A stretch of DNA of 34,846 nucleotides from an uncultured Duncaniella sp. GTDB taxonomy: Bacteria; Bacteroidota; Bacteroidia; Bacteroidales; Muribaculaceae. Location of the stretch: NCBI GenBank assembly GCA_910584825.1, contig CAJUCI010000027.1:1-34846 (forward strand). The letters run 5' to 3'. Positions 1 through 7,531 of this stretch are shown piece after piece. How positions within the stretch are numbered: position 1 is the first letter of the stretch; each line of letters starts with the position of its first letter. The translations under genes and the position numbers were made by a program. The notes beneath the pieces were generated by a model that worked only from the letters and a program-made list of their open reading frames with translations, searched no databases and was not told the DNA's origin.

Positions 1-84
1 GACCTCACTACAAGCCAAAATTAGATATCTTCAAATTTTTGTCATGTACTTAGAAACAAATTAATTAAGCGAATAAATTAGAGG

Positions 85-948
85 CTAATTCAACTTTACG
101 CGATTGTTCTTCTTTGACACGAGGTTTATTACTGTGGTTGTGTCGGTGGGGTTCCATTCAAATGAGCCGATGTTGGCGTCTTTGAGGTCAATCTTTACCT
201 CTTTTTTGGCGGCACGGTCAATGCTGAGGCGGTCAATCACGGAGGCTTTGGTGGTGCATTTTACCATGAAGTCGCGGACGACTTGGGCGACTTGGGCCTG
301 ACGGACTGTGCTGCCGTCGAGTTTCAGCTCCTTGAGGCAGTTGCCTGTGCAGTCGAGGCGGTCAATCCTGCATCCGTTGAGCACAAGGCGGCCGTTGACA
401 TCGGCTACGAAACGTTTGCTCACGACTGAGTCGAGATAGAGTGTGCTGTTGTAGTGCGACTTCACTTCGCCCACCGTGCCCCGAGGCACCACGACGGTGG
501 CTATGACGAAGTTTTCTGACCTGATGTGATAACTACCTCTGCGCATCGGGGTGCTGTCGTTGCAGTATCGTTCGTTTATCTTGTTATAGTCTATATCCAC
601 CGTCAGGCATTTGTCGGAATCGACGTCACATCTGAGATATTCCATCCAGCCTGTGTCGGTCACGAGCACGGGGGCCTTGACAGTGTCGCTCTCGGCCACG
701 GCGATGCCTTTGAAGTTATCAATCCACAGGATATGGTCGTCGCGGTCGGTGACGATGGCTGTCACTTTATTGAACGCGGGGAGCGGTCGGGTCACGCGTG
801 CACCCCCTATGACATACCCGGTGACGTCAGACTCGTCATAAATCTCATATTTATGACTTGACTTTGATGAGCATATAAGTATGATGAGGGCTACGAATAT
901 GATTCCGCCGACAAAGGCCCCCATCATGGCATATGTTGTCTTTTTCAT
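85..948 (-). CDS. Membrane-anchored hypothetical protein, last gene of the ABC/GntR operon
   Basis: A 287-residue protein with no function I recognise. Residues about 9-28 form one hydrophobic segment (AFVGGIIFVALIILICSS) after a short basic N terminus, so it is probably anchored in the inner membrane with the rest outside. The body is polar and rich in short beta-like segments. Near residues 165-215 a stretch alternates hydrophobic and polar residues (TLYLDSVVS, RLVLNGCRI, LKELKLDGS), which recalls the repetitive beta-helix of GIN/DUF2807 proteins; I would not assign that family on this alone. It starts 6 bp after the GntR regulator stop and is the last gene of the four-gene minus-strand operon. 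That suggests a role beside the ABC transporter, for example as an envelope sensor or accessory; this is inference from position only. Confidence 0.75.
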   Translation of the reverse strand: MKKTTYAMMGAFVGGIIFVALIILICSSKSSHKYEIYDESDVTGYVIGGARVTRPLPAFNKVTAIVTDRDDHILWIDNFKGIAVAESDTVKAPVLVTDTGWMEYLRCDVDSDKCLTVDIDYNKINERYCNDSTPMRRGSYHIRSENFVIATVVVPRGTVGEVKSHYNSTLYLDSVVSKRFVADVNGRLVLNGCRIDRLDCTGNCLKELKLDGSTVRQAQVAQVVRDFMVKCTTKASVIDRLSIDRAAKKEVKIDLKDANIGSFEWNPTDTTTVINLVSKKNNRVKLN

Positions 949-954
949 CTTATG

Positions 955-1326
955 TTACTGTTTAGGATTATTTGATTTAACATAATGTTCGCGCAGTTGG
1001 TCGGGGGTGATGCCGAGGAGTCTGAGCTGGCGGAAAAATTCCTGAATCTCGCCGTTGAAGAAACTCTCGTGGCGCATCGCGCTGATACGAGCCTTGGCGT
1101 CATCGGCTATGAAGAATCCTATGCCGCGCTTATTGAAGAGCACCCCTTCCTGAGTCAGGTGGTCATAGCTGCGCATCACGGTGTTGGCGTTGACCTGGAG
1201 CGTCGCCGCATATTCGCGAACGGAGGGGATGCGGTCGCCCTCGGCAAGGATGCCGGCAATCACCGAGTCGCATATGCCGTCGGCAATCTGCAGATATATG
1301 GCCTTATTGTTTTCCTTGAATATCAT
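955..1326 (-). CDS. GntR-family transcriptional regulator, YtrA-like
   Basis: A 123-residue regulator with an N-terminal winged helix (residues about 8-75: IYLQIADGICDSVIAGIL, then RIPSVREYAATLQVNANTV and the wing around KRGIGFF) and only a short helical C-terminal tail. That short form, lacking a large effector domain, is the YtrA subfamily, which typically controls a neighbouring ABC transporter and in several bacteria responds to cell-envelope stress. Here it lies third in the operon, 5 bp after the permease, rather than first as in Bacillus ytr. Its likely target is the imperfect palindrome at 2957-2978 in front of the ATPase gene, which would make the operon self-regulated. Family call is firm; inducer unknown. 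Confidence 0.93.
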   Translation of the reverse strand: MIFKENNKAIYLQIADGICDSVIAGILAEGDRIPSVREYAATLQVNANTVMRSYDHLTQEGVLFNKRGIGFFIADDAKARISAMRHESFFNGEIQEFFRQLRLLGITPDQLREHYVKSNNPKQ

Positions 1327-1331
1327 AATTA

Positions 1332-2096
1332 CTACCAGCGATGTATGACGTCAGACTCCTTGAAGCGGAAATATGTGAGCGTGTAATTTACAGCTGTGAC
1401 TATGAGGCTGATAAGGGCCAGCTGCAGTCCGCTTATATCGATGCTACGGGCATCAGAGGCATCATAGACCAGCATGCCCTCTATCATATAGAACAGGCCG
1501 AGGATGAAGACCACAGGGAGTGTCTTCATGAAGTTGTATCTACGCCACACTATAGAGCCGAGGAGAAAGAATGACTGCAAGGCAAGATATGTCATCAACA
1601 CCACATACATCAGTCCGTCGGGGTAACCGAACGGGCCGGACTGTCCCGTAAGCAATGACCACCACGGGGCAAGCTCGCCAAGACCATCACCATCAGACAC
1701 AGCGATAAACAATACCCTCAGCAAATCGCCGCACATGGCACACACGATAGCCCAAAGGATGTAGGCGGGAACAGTGACAATCCATCGCGCAATAAACTTC
1801 TCGAGCATGGAGGCAGGGCTCATCAGCAGGTCAATCGCGCTGTCGCGTCCGGCCATCTCGCCGAAAGCCGACGATGCCGCCAACAGTCCGCCCACCATAG
1901 CTACAACACACATGACTCCGAGCTGGAGGTTAATCACTGCCCGGCTGCTGTCAATCCATCCTGCCAACAGGCCTATGAGGAGCATCGCGGCAAGCAAAGC
2001 CACGGCCCGGAGTAAAAGTGAGCTGCGCCTGCAAGCGACATACAGCCTCAACTCGGCCATCATGCGGCCGCTGTCGTACATATCATTTGTCTTCAT
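1332..2096 (-). CDS. ABC transporter permease, six transmembrane segments
   Basis: A 254-residue hydrophobic protein with about six membrane spans, including LLLRAVALLAAMLLIGLLAG, LGVMCVVAMVGGLLAAS, WIVTVPAYILWAIVCAM, YVVLMTYLALQSFFLLGSIV, PVVFILGLFYMIEGML and LALISLIVTAVNYTLTYF. It has no ABC ATPase motifs, so it is the membrane half that would pair with the ATPase encoded 12 bp upstream. The layout matches ABC-2-type exporters associated with YtrA regulators, in which lipids, peptides or antibiotics are the usual suspects. The substrate cannot be read from the sequence. The short, charged N terminus faces the cytoplasm by the positive-inside rule. Confidence 0.88.
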   Translation of the reverse strand: MKTNDMYDSGRMMAELRLYVACRRSSLLLRAVALLAAMLLIGLLAGWIDSSRAVINLQLGVMCVVAMVGGLLAASSAFGEMAGRDSAIDLLMSPASMLEKFIARWIVTVPAYILWAIVCAMCGDLLRVLFIAVSDGDGLGELAPWWSLLTGQSGPFGYPDGLMYVVLMTYLALQSFFLLGSIVWRRYNFMKTLPVVFILGLFYMIEGMLVYDASDARSIDISGLQLALISLIVTAVNYTLTYFRFKESDVIHRW

Positions 2097-2108
2097 AGTT
2101 GTTCCCTC

Positions 2109-2951
2109 CTATCGGTTTCTGAAAATGTATTGTATCACCTCGGGGCTCTGGTCGGCGAGGCTGAAAAGCATCTCGAGGCCAACTTCGCTCTCCACCCCAT
2201 CGTCATTGACGGCGATAACGGCTGTGCCACCTATGCCGGGGCGCGACCACAGGGCGGTGTCGACAAGCTCGCGGATGTCGGTCACCATGAACTTGAGCCT
2301 CGCGCCTATCTCGCTCATGGGACGGTTGAGCAGCACGCCCGAGTCATTAAGGATTATCACGTGGTCAAGCAGACGGTCGATGTCCCTCACCTGATGGGTA
2401 GAAATGAGGATGGCGCGCTCGTCGGTCATGCATGAGGCTATGAGACGGCGGAAGCTCTCGCGGCCCGGTATGTCAAGCCCGTTGGTAGGCTCGTCCATGA
2501 GCAGAAAAGAGGTGTTGCACGCGAGCGCGAAACTCATATACACCTTCTTCATCTGACCCAGCGACAGCTCGCCGAGGTTGACATCACCGTCCATCCCGAA
2601 CAGCTCGATGTTGCGACACAAATCCTCGTGCGAGAAGTCGGGATAGAGCGGGGCCATCACCCTCACATACTCCGCGAGCGTCATCTTGGGAAGCCTTACC
2701 TCGTCGGGCACGATGAAGATGTCGGCGAGGGTGGAGGGGAGCCGCAGACGGGTGTCCGTGCCGTCGAGCGTCACGCCGCCCTGACCCGGGGTGAGGAGTC
2801 CGGCCATGAGATAGAGCAGGGTGGTCTTGCCCACTCCGTTGCGCCCGAGCAGTCCGTAGACGCCGCCCCTCTCGATGTCGAGCGACAGGTTGCGGAGAAC
2901 AGGTAGGTCTCTGCGCCCGTAGCGGAATGTGAGATTGTTTACTTTAAGCAT
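2109..2951 (-). CDS. ABC transporter ATP-binding protein
   Basis: A 280-residue ATPase that would power the permease encoded directly downstream. Visible motifs in order: Walker A GRNGVGKTT near residues 37-45, signature LSLGQ near residue 138, Walker B FLLMDEPTNGLD near residues 159-170, and the switch His in STHQVRD near residue 195. The Q-loop region reads FIVPDE, so the usual Gln is not obvious there. About 60 residues after the switch His form a C-terminal extension. The ATG at 2949-2951 is favoured because it follows the promoter and operator by only a few bases. It is the first gene of the operon ATPase-permease-GntR-membrane protein. Confidence 0.95.
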   Translation of the reverse strand: MLKVNNLTFRYGRRDLPVLRNLSLDIERGGVYGLLGRNGVGKTTLLYLMAGLLTPGQGGVTLDGTDTRLRLPSTLADIFIVPDEVRLPKMTLAEYVRVMAPLYPDFSHEDLCRNIELFGMDGDVNLGELSLGQMKKVYMSFALACNTSFLLMDEPTNGLDIPGRESFRRLIASCMTDERAILISTHQVRDIDRLLDHVIILNDSGVLLNRPMSEIGARLKFMVTDIRELVDTALWSRPGIGGTAVIAVNDDGVESEVGLEMLFSLADQSPEVIQYIFRNR

Positions 2952-2956
2952 TGCAG

Positions 2957-2978
2957 GTGTATTAGTGTGTTAGTACAC
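2957..2978 (-). promoter_or_regulatory. Candidate operator for the GntR/YtrA regulator
   Basis: A 22-bp imperfect palindrome with arms GTGTATTAG and TTAGTACAC around TGTG. Seven of nine arm positions match when one arm is reverse-complemented. It sits between the -7 box and the start codon of the ABC ATPase gene, where a bound repressor would block transcription. GTGTA...TACAC symmetry is what YtrA-type GntR proteins usually bind. The regulator of the same operon is the obvious ligand; this has not been shown. Confidence 0.65.
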
Positions 2979-2980
2979 TG

Positions 2981-3012
2981 CAAAAGTAATACCTATTTTT
3001 TATCCCTCCAAA
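2981..3012 (-). promoter_or_regulatory. Bacteroidetes-type promoter of the ABC/GntR operon
   Basis: On the minus strand a TTTG (-33) at 3012-3009 is followed 20 nt later by TACTTTTG (-7) at 2988-2981, matching the TTTG-N19-21-TAnnTTTG pattern of the primary Bacteroidetes sigma factor. Transcription would start inside the neighbouring palindrome and leave a very short leader before the ATG at 2951. Confidence 0.75.
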
Positions 3013-3056
3013 TTTTCGCGATAAAAATAATGAGAAAATCGGTGTTTTCAACAGAT

Positions 3057-3319
3057 GTCAATAACTGTGTAAATAACTGTCAAAAACTTTTCAAAAGATT
3101 TTAATAACTTACTCTTGACATGAACCCCTCCAACGCAGTATAATCATACCTCCCTCACAACCAAAATAGTTATTGATTTAGTATGAATGGCTTTTCAAGC
3201 CCCTTTTCAACATTTTTGCGTTGTAAAACTGCAAAAAACTTATTAACTTTGCACATTATTAACACAATGTTAATAACTATATAAAAAGACTGAATATTAG
3301 TTGTTTACGATGTTAATAA
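3057..3319. repeat. Repeated TTATTnACA motifs in the divergent intergenic region
   Basis: Five 9-mers of the form TTATTnACA, or its complement TGTnAATAA, lie at 3057-3065, 3068-3076, 3256-3264, 3268-3276 and 3311-3319. Two of them face each other around CAA (3256-3276), making a palindrome of 9-bp arms at the predicted nadA transcription start. A further TTATTAAC at 3240-3247 overlaps the nadA -7 box. The rest of 2979-3458 is AT-rich and holds no gene that I can see. The motifs look like binding sites for a regulator; they also differ from DnaA boxes (TTATnCACA) at only one defined position. Confidence 0.5.
3221..3252 (+). promoter_or_regulatory. Probable nadA promoter
   Basis: TAACTTTGC at 3244-3252 is a full match to the Bacteroidetes -7 consensus TAnnTTTGC, with TTG 20 nt upstream at 3221-3223 as a plausible -33. 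Transcription would begin near 3259, inside the palindrome at 3256-3276, leaving a leader of about 200 nt before the nadA ATG. Confidence 0.6.
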
Positions 3320-3458
3320 CTCGTCAAGTATTGTAAGTCTGCATCAATAACCCATATATGCAAGGAAATGCCTGAAAAGTTATCTTACGTTTCTACAACC
3401 TTTATTCTTCTTCTTTGTTAATTCTTTTTTCAAAAAAATTTTTTTCAAAAATAAATAA

Positions 3459-4424
3459 ATGAAAGTCGAAAACGGCTACGTTGTGGCACCCGTCCCCGAG
3501 GGGATTGACCTGCGAGAGGAAATCCTCAGACTCAAGAAAGAGAAAAACGCCGTCGTCCTGGCGCACTACTATACGGTGGGCGAGATTCAGGATGTGGCCG
3601 ACTTCGTGGGCGACTCGCTTGCCCTGGCCCAGATTGCCGAGCGGCTTGACAATGACATCATCGTGATGTGCGGCGTCCACTTCATGGGCGAGACGGTCAA
3701 GATACTCTGCCCCGACAAGAAGGTGCTGGTGCCCGACCTCAACGCGGGATGTTCGCTGGCCGACAGCTGCCCGGCTCCCGAGCTGGAGCAGTTCATCAAG
3801 GAGCATCCCGGCCACACGGTGGTGTCGTACGTCAACACCTCTGCCGCCGTCAAGGCTCTCACCGACATTGTGGTCACCTCGGGCAATGCCATGAAGGTAA
3901 TCAATTCGCTTCCGGCTGACAAAAAAATCATCTTCGGCCCTGACCGCAACCTGGGCAATTATATAAACTCGGAGACGGGGAGAGAGATGGTGCTGTGGGA
4001 CGGCGCATGCCATGTGCATGAGAAGTTCTCGCTCGAGAAGATTCTTGAGCTGAAAAAGCAGCATCCCGAGGCCAAGGTGCTGGTGCATCCGGAGTGTCCC
4101 GCTCCGATACGTCTGATTGCCGACAAGGTGGGTTCGACCGCCGTGCTGCTGAAATGGGCCGGCGAGACGGATGCCACCGAGTTTATAGTGGCCACCGAGA
4201 GCGGCATTCTGCATGAGATGAGGCGCAAGTGTCCCGAAAAGACTTTTATCCCTGCCCCGCCCAACGACTCGACATGCGCATGCAACGACTGTGCCTACAT
4301 GAAGCTCAACACTATGAGCAAGCTCTATCTCACCCTGCTTCACGAGGCCCCGGAGGTGCACGTTGACCCCGCTATCATCGACCGTGCCCGCCTCCCCATC
4401 ACGCGGATGCTGGAACTTTCGTGA
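3459..4424 (+). CDS. nadA: Quinolinate synthase NadA
   Basis: Condenses iminoaspartate with dihydroxyacetone phosphate to give quinolinate, the first pyridine compound of de novo NAD synthesis, using an oxygen-sensitive [4Fe-4S] cluster in the cytoplasm. The 321 residues show the family's hallmarks in order: AHYYTVGEIQDVADFVGDSL near residues 30-50, CGVHFMGETVKIL near 72, NAGCSLADSCP near 95-105 (first cluster Cys), FGPDRNLG near 160, HPECPAP near 211 (second Cys) and the C-terminal TCACNDCAYMKLNT near 272-285 (third Cys). The start ATG follows an AT-rich leader with no Shine-Dalgarno sequence, normal in Bacteroidetes. nadB and nadC are not adjacent, so it probably has its own promoter. Confidence 0.98.
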   Translation: MKVENGYVVAPVPEGIDLREEILRLKKEKNAVVLAHYYTVGEIQDVADFVGDSLALAQIAERLDNDIIVMCGVHFMGETVKILCPDKKVLVPDLNAGCSLADSCPAPELEQFIKEHPGHTVVSYVNTSAAVKALTDIVVTSGNAMKVINSLPADKKIIFGPDRNLGNYINSETGREMVLWDGACHVHEKFSLEKILELKKQHPEAKVLVHPECPAPIRLIADKVGSTAVLLKWAGETDATEFIVATESGILHEMRRKCPEKTFIPAPPNDSTCACNDCAYMKLNTMSKLYLTLLHEAPEVHVDPAIIDRARLPITRMLELS

Positions 4425-4429
4425 GAAAA

Positions 4430-4540
4430 TTAAAAATTAAGAATTTAAAATTTAAAATGGAAAATTTATCCATTTTAGATTCTAAATTTTTTCATCCGCT
4501 TCATTTTAAATTTTAAATTATCCATTTTCCATTTTAAAAT
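4430..4540. repeat. AT-rich palindromic repeat between nadA and leuS
   Basis: Almost pure A/T sequence with nested inverted repeats; for example 4449-4465 pairs with 4524-4540 at 16 of 17 positions. It opens with the word AAATTAAAAATTAAGAAT, the same word seen beside the four-helix-bundle gene at 11062-11098 and 11494-11527. It may act as a terminator or leader structure, but the dispersed word suggests a small mobile repeat. Confidence 0.65.
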
Positions 4541-4547
4541 ATTTATC

Positions 4548-7322
4548 GTGGATTACAATCATAAATCAATCGAATCACGCTGGCAGCAGTATTGGCGCGA
4601 CAATAATGTCTATAAAGCCGAAATCAATAACGACAAGCCCAAATACTACGTGCTTGACATGTTTCCCTACCCGTCGGGTGCCGGACTCCATGTGGGCCAC
4701 CCGCTCGGATATATAGCATCTGACATCTTCTCGCGCTACAAGCGTCTGCAGGGTTTCAACGTGCTCCACCCTATGGGTTATGACGCATATGGTCTGCCCG
4801 CCGAGCAGTATGCCATCCAGACGGGTCAGCACCCCGAGAAGACCACCATGCAGAACATAGCACGCTACCGTCAGCAGCTTGACAAGATTGGTTTCTGCTA
4901 TGACTGGGACCGCGAGGTCAAAACGTGCGACCCCTCGTTCTACAAGTGGACCCAATGGGCATTCATGCAGATGTTTAACAGCTATTACTGCAACGACACT
5001 CAGAAGGCCCGCTCCATTCAGGAACTTATCGACGCCTTTGCCAAGAACGGCAACGAGGGTATCAATGCCGCCTGCAGCGAGGATATACACTTCACCGCCG
5101 AGGAGTGGAATGCCATGTCCCCCAAGCAGAAGAGCGACACGCTGATGAACTATCGCATAGCCTATCTGGGCAACACGATGGTGAACTGGTGTCCCGAGCT
5201 GGGCACTGTGCTTGCCAATGACGAGGTGAGCGAGGGCCTGTCGCTGCGTGGCGGTTATCCTGTGGAGCAGAAGCTGATGTATCAGTGGTGTCTGCGTGTG
5301 TCGGCTTACGCCCAGCGTCTGCTCGACGGCCTGGAGACAATAGACTGGACCGACTCGCTCAAGGAGACTCAGCGCAACTGGATAGGCCGTTCGGAGGGTG
5401 CTGAGATGCACTTCCCTATAGCCGGGTCGGATGTGGTGCTTGACATCTTTACCACACGCGCCGACACGGTGTTTGGCGTGACATTCATGGTGCTTGCCCC
5501 GGAGAGCGAATATGTGTCGCAGGTGACCACACCTGACCAGGCCGAGGCTGTAAAGGCTTATCTCGACTCCATCAAGCATAAGACCGAGCGTGAGCGCATG
5601 ATTGACAAGAAGGTGTCGGGAGTGTTCACCGGCAGCTATGCCGTCAACCCTCTTACAGGTAAGAATATTCCCGTATATGTGTCAGACTACGTGCTGGCCG
5701 GATATGGCACGGGTGCCATCATGGCCGTGCCTGCGCATGACTCGCGCGACTATGCCTTCGCCAAGCATTTCGACCTCCCCATCATACCCCTTATCGAGGG
5801 CTGTGACGTGAGCGAGCAGAGCTTTGACGCCAAGAGTGGCAAGATGATTAACAGCGCGTCTGGCGAGCTTGACCTCAACGGCATGGAGGTGAAGGAGGCT
5901 ATCGCCGCCACCAAGAAATTTATCGAGGAGAAGGGCATTGGCCGCGTCAAGGTCAACTACCGTCTGCGCGACGCCATATTCTCGCGTCAGCGTTACTGGG
6001 GCGAGCCTTTCCCCGTATATTATAAGGATGGAATACCCACACTCATGGATGAGAGCAAGCTGCCGCTGCTGCTCCCCGAGGTGGACAAGTATCTGCCCAC
6101 CGAGACGGGCGAGCCCCCGCTGGGCCGCGCCAAGGGGTGGGTCACCGAGGAGGGCTATCCCATCGAGCTTAACACCATGCCCGGATTTGCAGGCTCGTCG
6201 GCCTACTATCTCCGCTATATGGACCCGCACAATGACTCGGCCCTCGTGAGCAAGGAGGCTGACGAGTATTGGCGTAACGTGGACCTTTATATAGGTGGTA
6301 CGGAGCATGCCACAGGCCACCTTATCTACTCGCGCTTCTGGAACAAGTTCCTCTATGACCTCGGCTATGTGTGCGAGGCGGAGCCGTTCAAGAAGCTCAT
6401 CAACCAGGGTATGATTCAGGGCCGAAGCAACTTTGTATATCGCATCCAGGGCACGAATACTTTCGTGTCGCTCGGCCTGAAGGATAAGTATGACGTGACC
6501 CCCATACATGTGGATGTCAATATCGTTAGCAACGATATTCTTGACCTCGATGCCTTCCGCGCATGGCGTCCCGACTATAAGGATGCAGAGTTTGTGCTTG
6601 AGGATGGCAAATATGTGTGCGGCTGGGCTGTCGAGAAGATGTCAAAGTCGATGTTTAACGTTGTTAATCCCGATGACATCGTGGAGCGTTACGGTGCCGA
6701 CACACTGCGCCTCTATGAGATGTTCCTTGGCCCGCTCGAGCAGAGCAAGCCGTGGGACACCAACGGCATTGACGGCGTGAACCGCTTCCTCAAGAAGCTG
6801 TGGGGACTCTTCTATAAGGGTGATACGCTGCTTGTGGATGACAGCGAGCCGTCGGCTGAGGCTATCAAGTCGCTGCACAAGCTCATCAAGAAGGTGACGG
6901 GCGACATTGAGTCGTTCAGCTACAACACTTCGGTGGCTGCGTTCATGATATGTGTCAACGAACTTACCTCGCTCAAGTGCCATTCGCGCAGCGTGCTTTC
7001 CGACCTGCTCGTAATCCTGGCTCCGTTCGCTCCGCACATCACTGAGGAGCTGTGGCACACCGCGCTGGGCAATGACACCACCATATGCGATGCACAGTGG
7101 CCCAAGTGGAATGAGAAGTATCTCGTTGAGTCGACCGTCAATTATGCGGTGTCGTTCAACGGCAAGGCGCGCTTCAATATGCAGGTGCCGGCCGACACTC
7201 CGCGCGAGGAGGTCGAGCATATGGCCCTCAACCATGAGAGCGCGCTCAAATGGCTCGACGGCCACGCCGTGAGAAAAGTCATCGTCGTGCCCAACAAGAT
7301 TGTAAATATCGTGCTCGGGTAA
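4548..7322 (+). CDS. leuS: Leucyl-tRNA synthetase
   Basis: Class I aminoacyl-tRNA synthetase that charges tRNA-Leu. The 924 residues carry the HIGH-type motif HVGH in LHVGHPLGY near residues 47-50 and KMSKS at about 697-701. Between them lies the CP1 editing domain with TTRADTVFG near 300 and GTGAIMAVPAHDSRD near 387-401, the site that hydrolyses mischarged tRNA. It is longer than the usual ~860 residues because of an insertion around residues 150-210 (SIQELIDAFAKNG...EEWNAMSPKQK), as in other Bacteroidetes enzymes. The start is GTG; no in-frame ATG precedes it, and the sequence DYNHKSIESRWQQYW is the normal beginning of the protein. It is flanked by inverted repeats on both sides. Confidence 0.98.
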   Translation: MDYNHKSIESRWQQYWRDNNVYKAEINNDKPKYYVLDMFPYPSGAGLHVGHPLGYIASDIFSRYKRLQGFNVLHPMGYDAYGLPAEQYAIQTGQHPEKTTMQNIARYRQQLDKIGFCYDWDREVKTCDPSFYKWTQWAFMQMFNSYYCNDTQKARSIQELIDAFAKNGNEGINAACSEDIHFTAEEWNAMSPKQKSDTLMNYRIAYLGNTMVNWCPELGTVLANDEVSEGLSLRGGYPVEQKLMYQWCLRVSAYAQRLLDGLETIDWTDSLKETQRNWIGRSEGAEMHFPIAGSDVVLDIFTTRADTVFGVTFMVLAPESEYVSQVTTPDQAEAVKAYLDSIKHKTERERMIDKKVSGVFTGSYAVNPLTGKNIPVYVSDYVLAGYGTGAIMAVPAHDSRDYAFAKHFDLPIIPLIEGCDVSEQSFDAKSGKMINSASGELDLNGMEVKEAIAATKKFIEEKGIGRVKVNYRLRDAIFSRQRYWGEPFPVYYKDGIPTLMDESKLPLLLPEVDKYLPTETGEPPLGRAKGWVTEEGYPIELNTMPGFAGSSAYYLRYMDPHNDSALVSKEADEYWRNVDLYIGGTEHATGHLIYSRFWNKFLYDLGYVCEAEPFKKLINQGMIQGRSNFVYRIQGTNTFVSLGLKDKYDVTPIHVDVNIVSNDILDLDAFRAWRPDYKDAEFVLEDGKYVCGWAVEKMSKSMFNVVNPDDIVERYGADTLRLYEMFLGPLEQSKPWDTNGIDGVNRFLKKLWGLFYKGDTLLVDDSEPSAEAIKSLHKLIKKVTGDIESFSYNTSVAAFMICVNELTSLKCHSRSVLSDLLVILAPFAPHITEELWHTALGNDTTICDAQWPKWNEKYLVESTVNYAVSFNGKARFNMQVPADTPREEVEHMALNHESALKWLDGHAVRKVIVVPNKIVNIVLG

Positions 7323-7328
7323 AATACC

Positions 7329-7349
7329 CTCAGAGTACGCAGCTCTGAG
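7329..7349. repeat. Short perfect hairpin just after leuS
   Basis: CTCAGAG and CTCTGAG form a perfect 7-bp stem around the loop TACGCAG, seven bases after the leuS stop codon. No T-run follows, so it is a poor intrinsic terminator alone, but it may protect the 3' end of the mRNA. Confidence 0.5.
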
Positions 7350-7365
7350 CTGTGTCAAAGTCACA

Positions 7366-7470
7366 AAAAGGGACATAAAGACATAAGGGACAAAAGCAAC
7401 ATAAGAATGTATTCCTCTGATTATCATATATGTTGCTTTTGTCCCTTATGCCGTTTTTATGTCCCTTTTG
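7366..7470. repeat. Long inverted repeat downstream of leuS
   Basis: Arms 7366-7403 and 7429-7470 surround a 25-nt loop. The inner 22 bp, reading CATAAGGGACAAAAGCAACA and onward, are perfectly complementary; the outer parts (AAAAGGGACATAAA against TTTTTATGTCCCTTTT) pair with small bulges. It lies between leuS and the next gene and could end transcription, but it is longer than a normal terminator and looks like a MITE-scale element. Confidence 0.75.
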
Positions 7471-7531
7471 GGATTTTTGACTTAACTTTATTTTTCATAT
7501 TCTATAAAACCGTTCTCCAGCCTACAACCCT

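Noticed and set aside
3402..4361. Long open frame antisense to nadA
   Set aside because: It is the mirror of a strongly conserved gene, His-rich and low in any recognisable domain; antisense frames of this length are common in GC-rich codon use.
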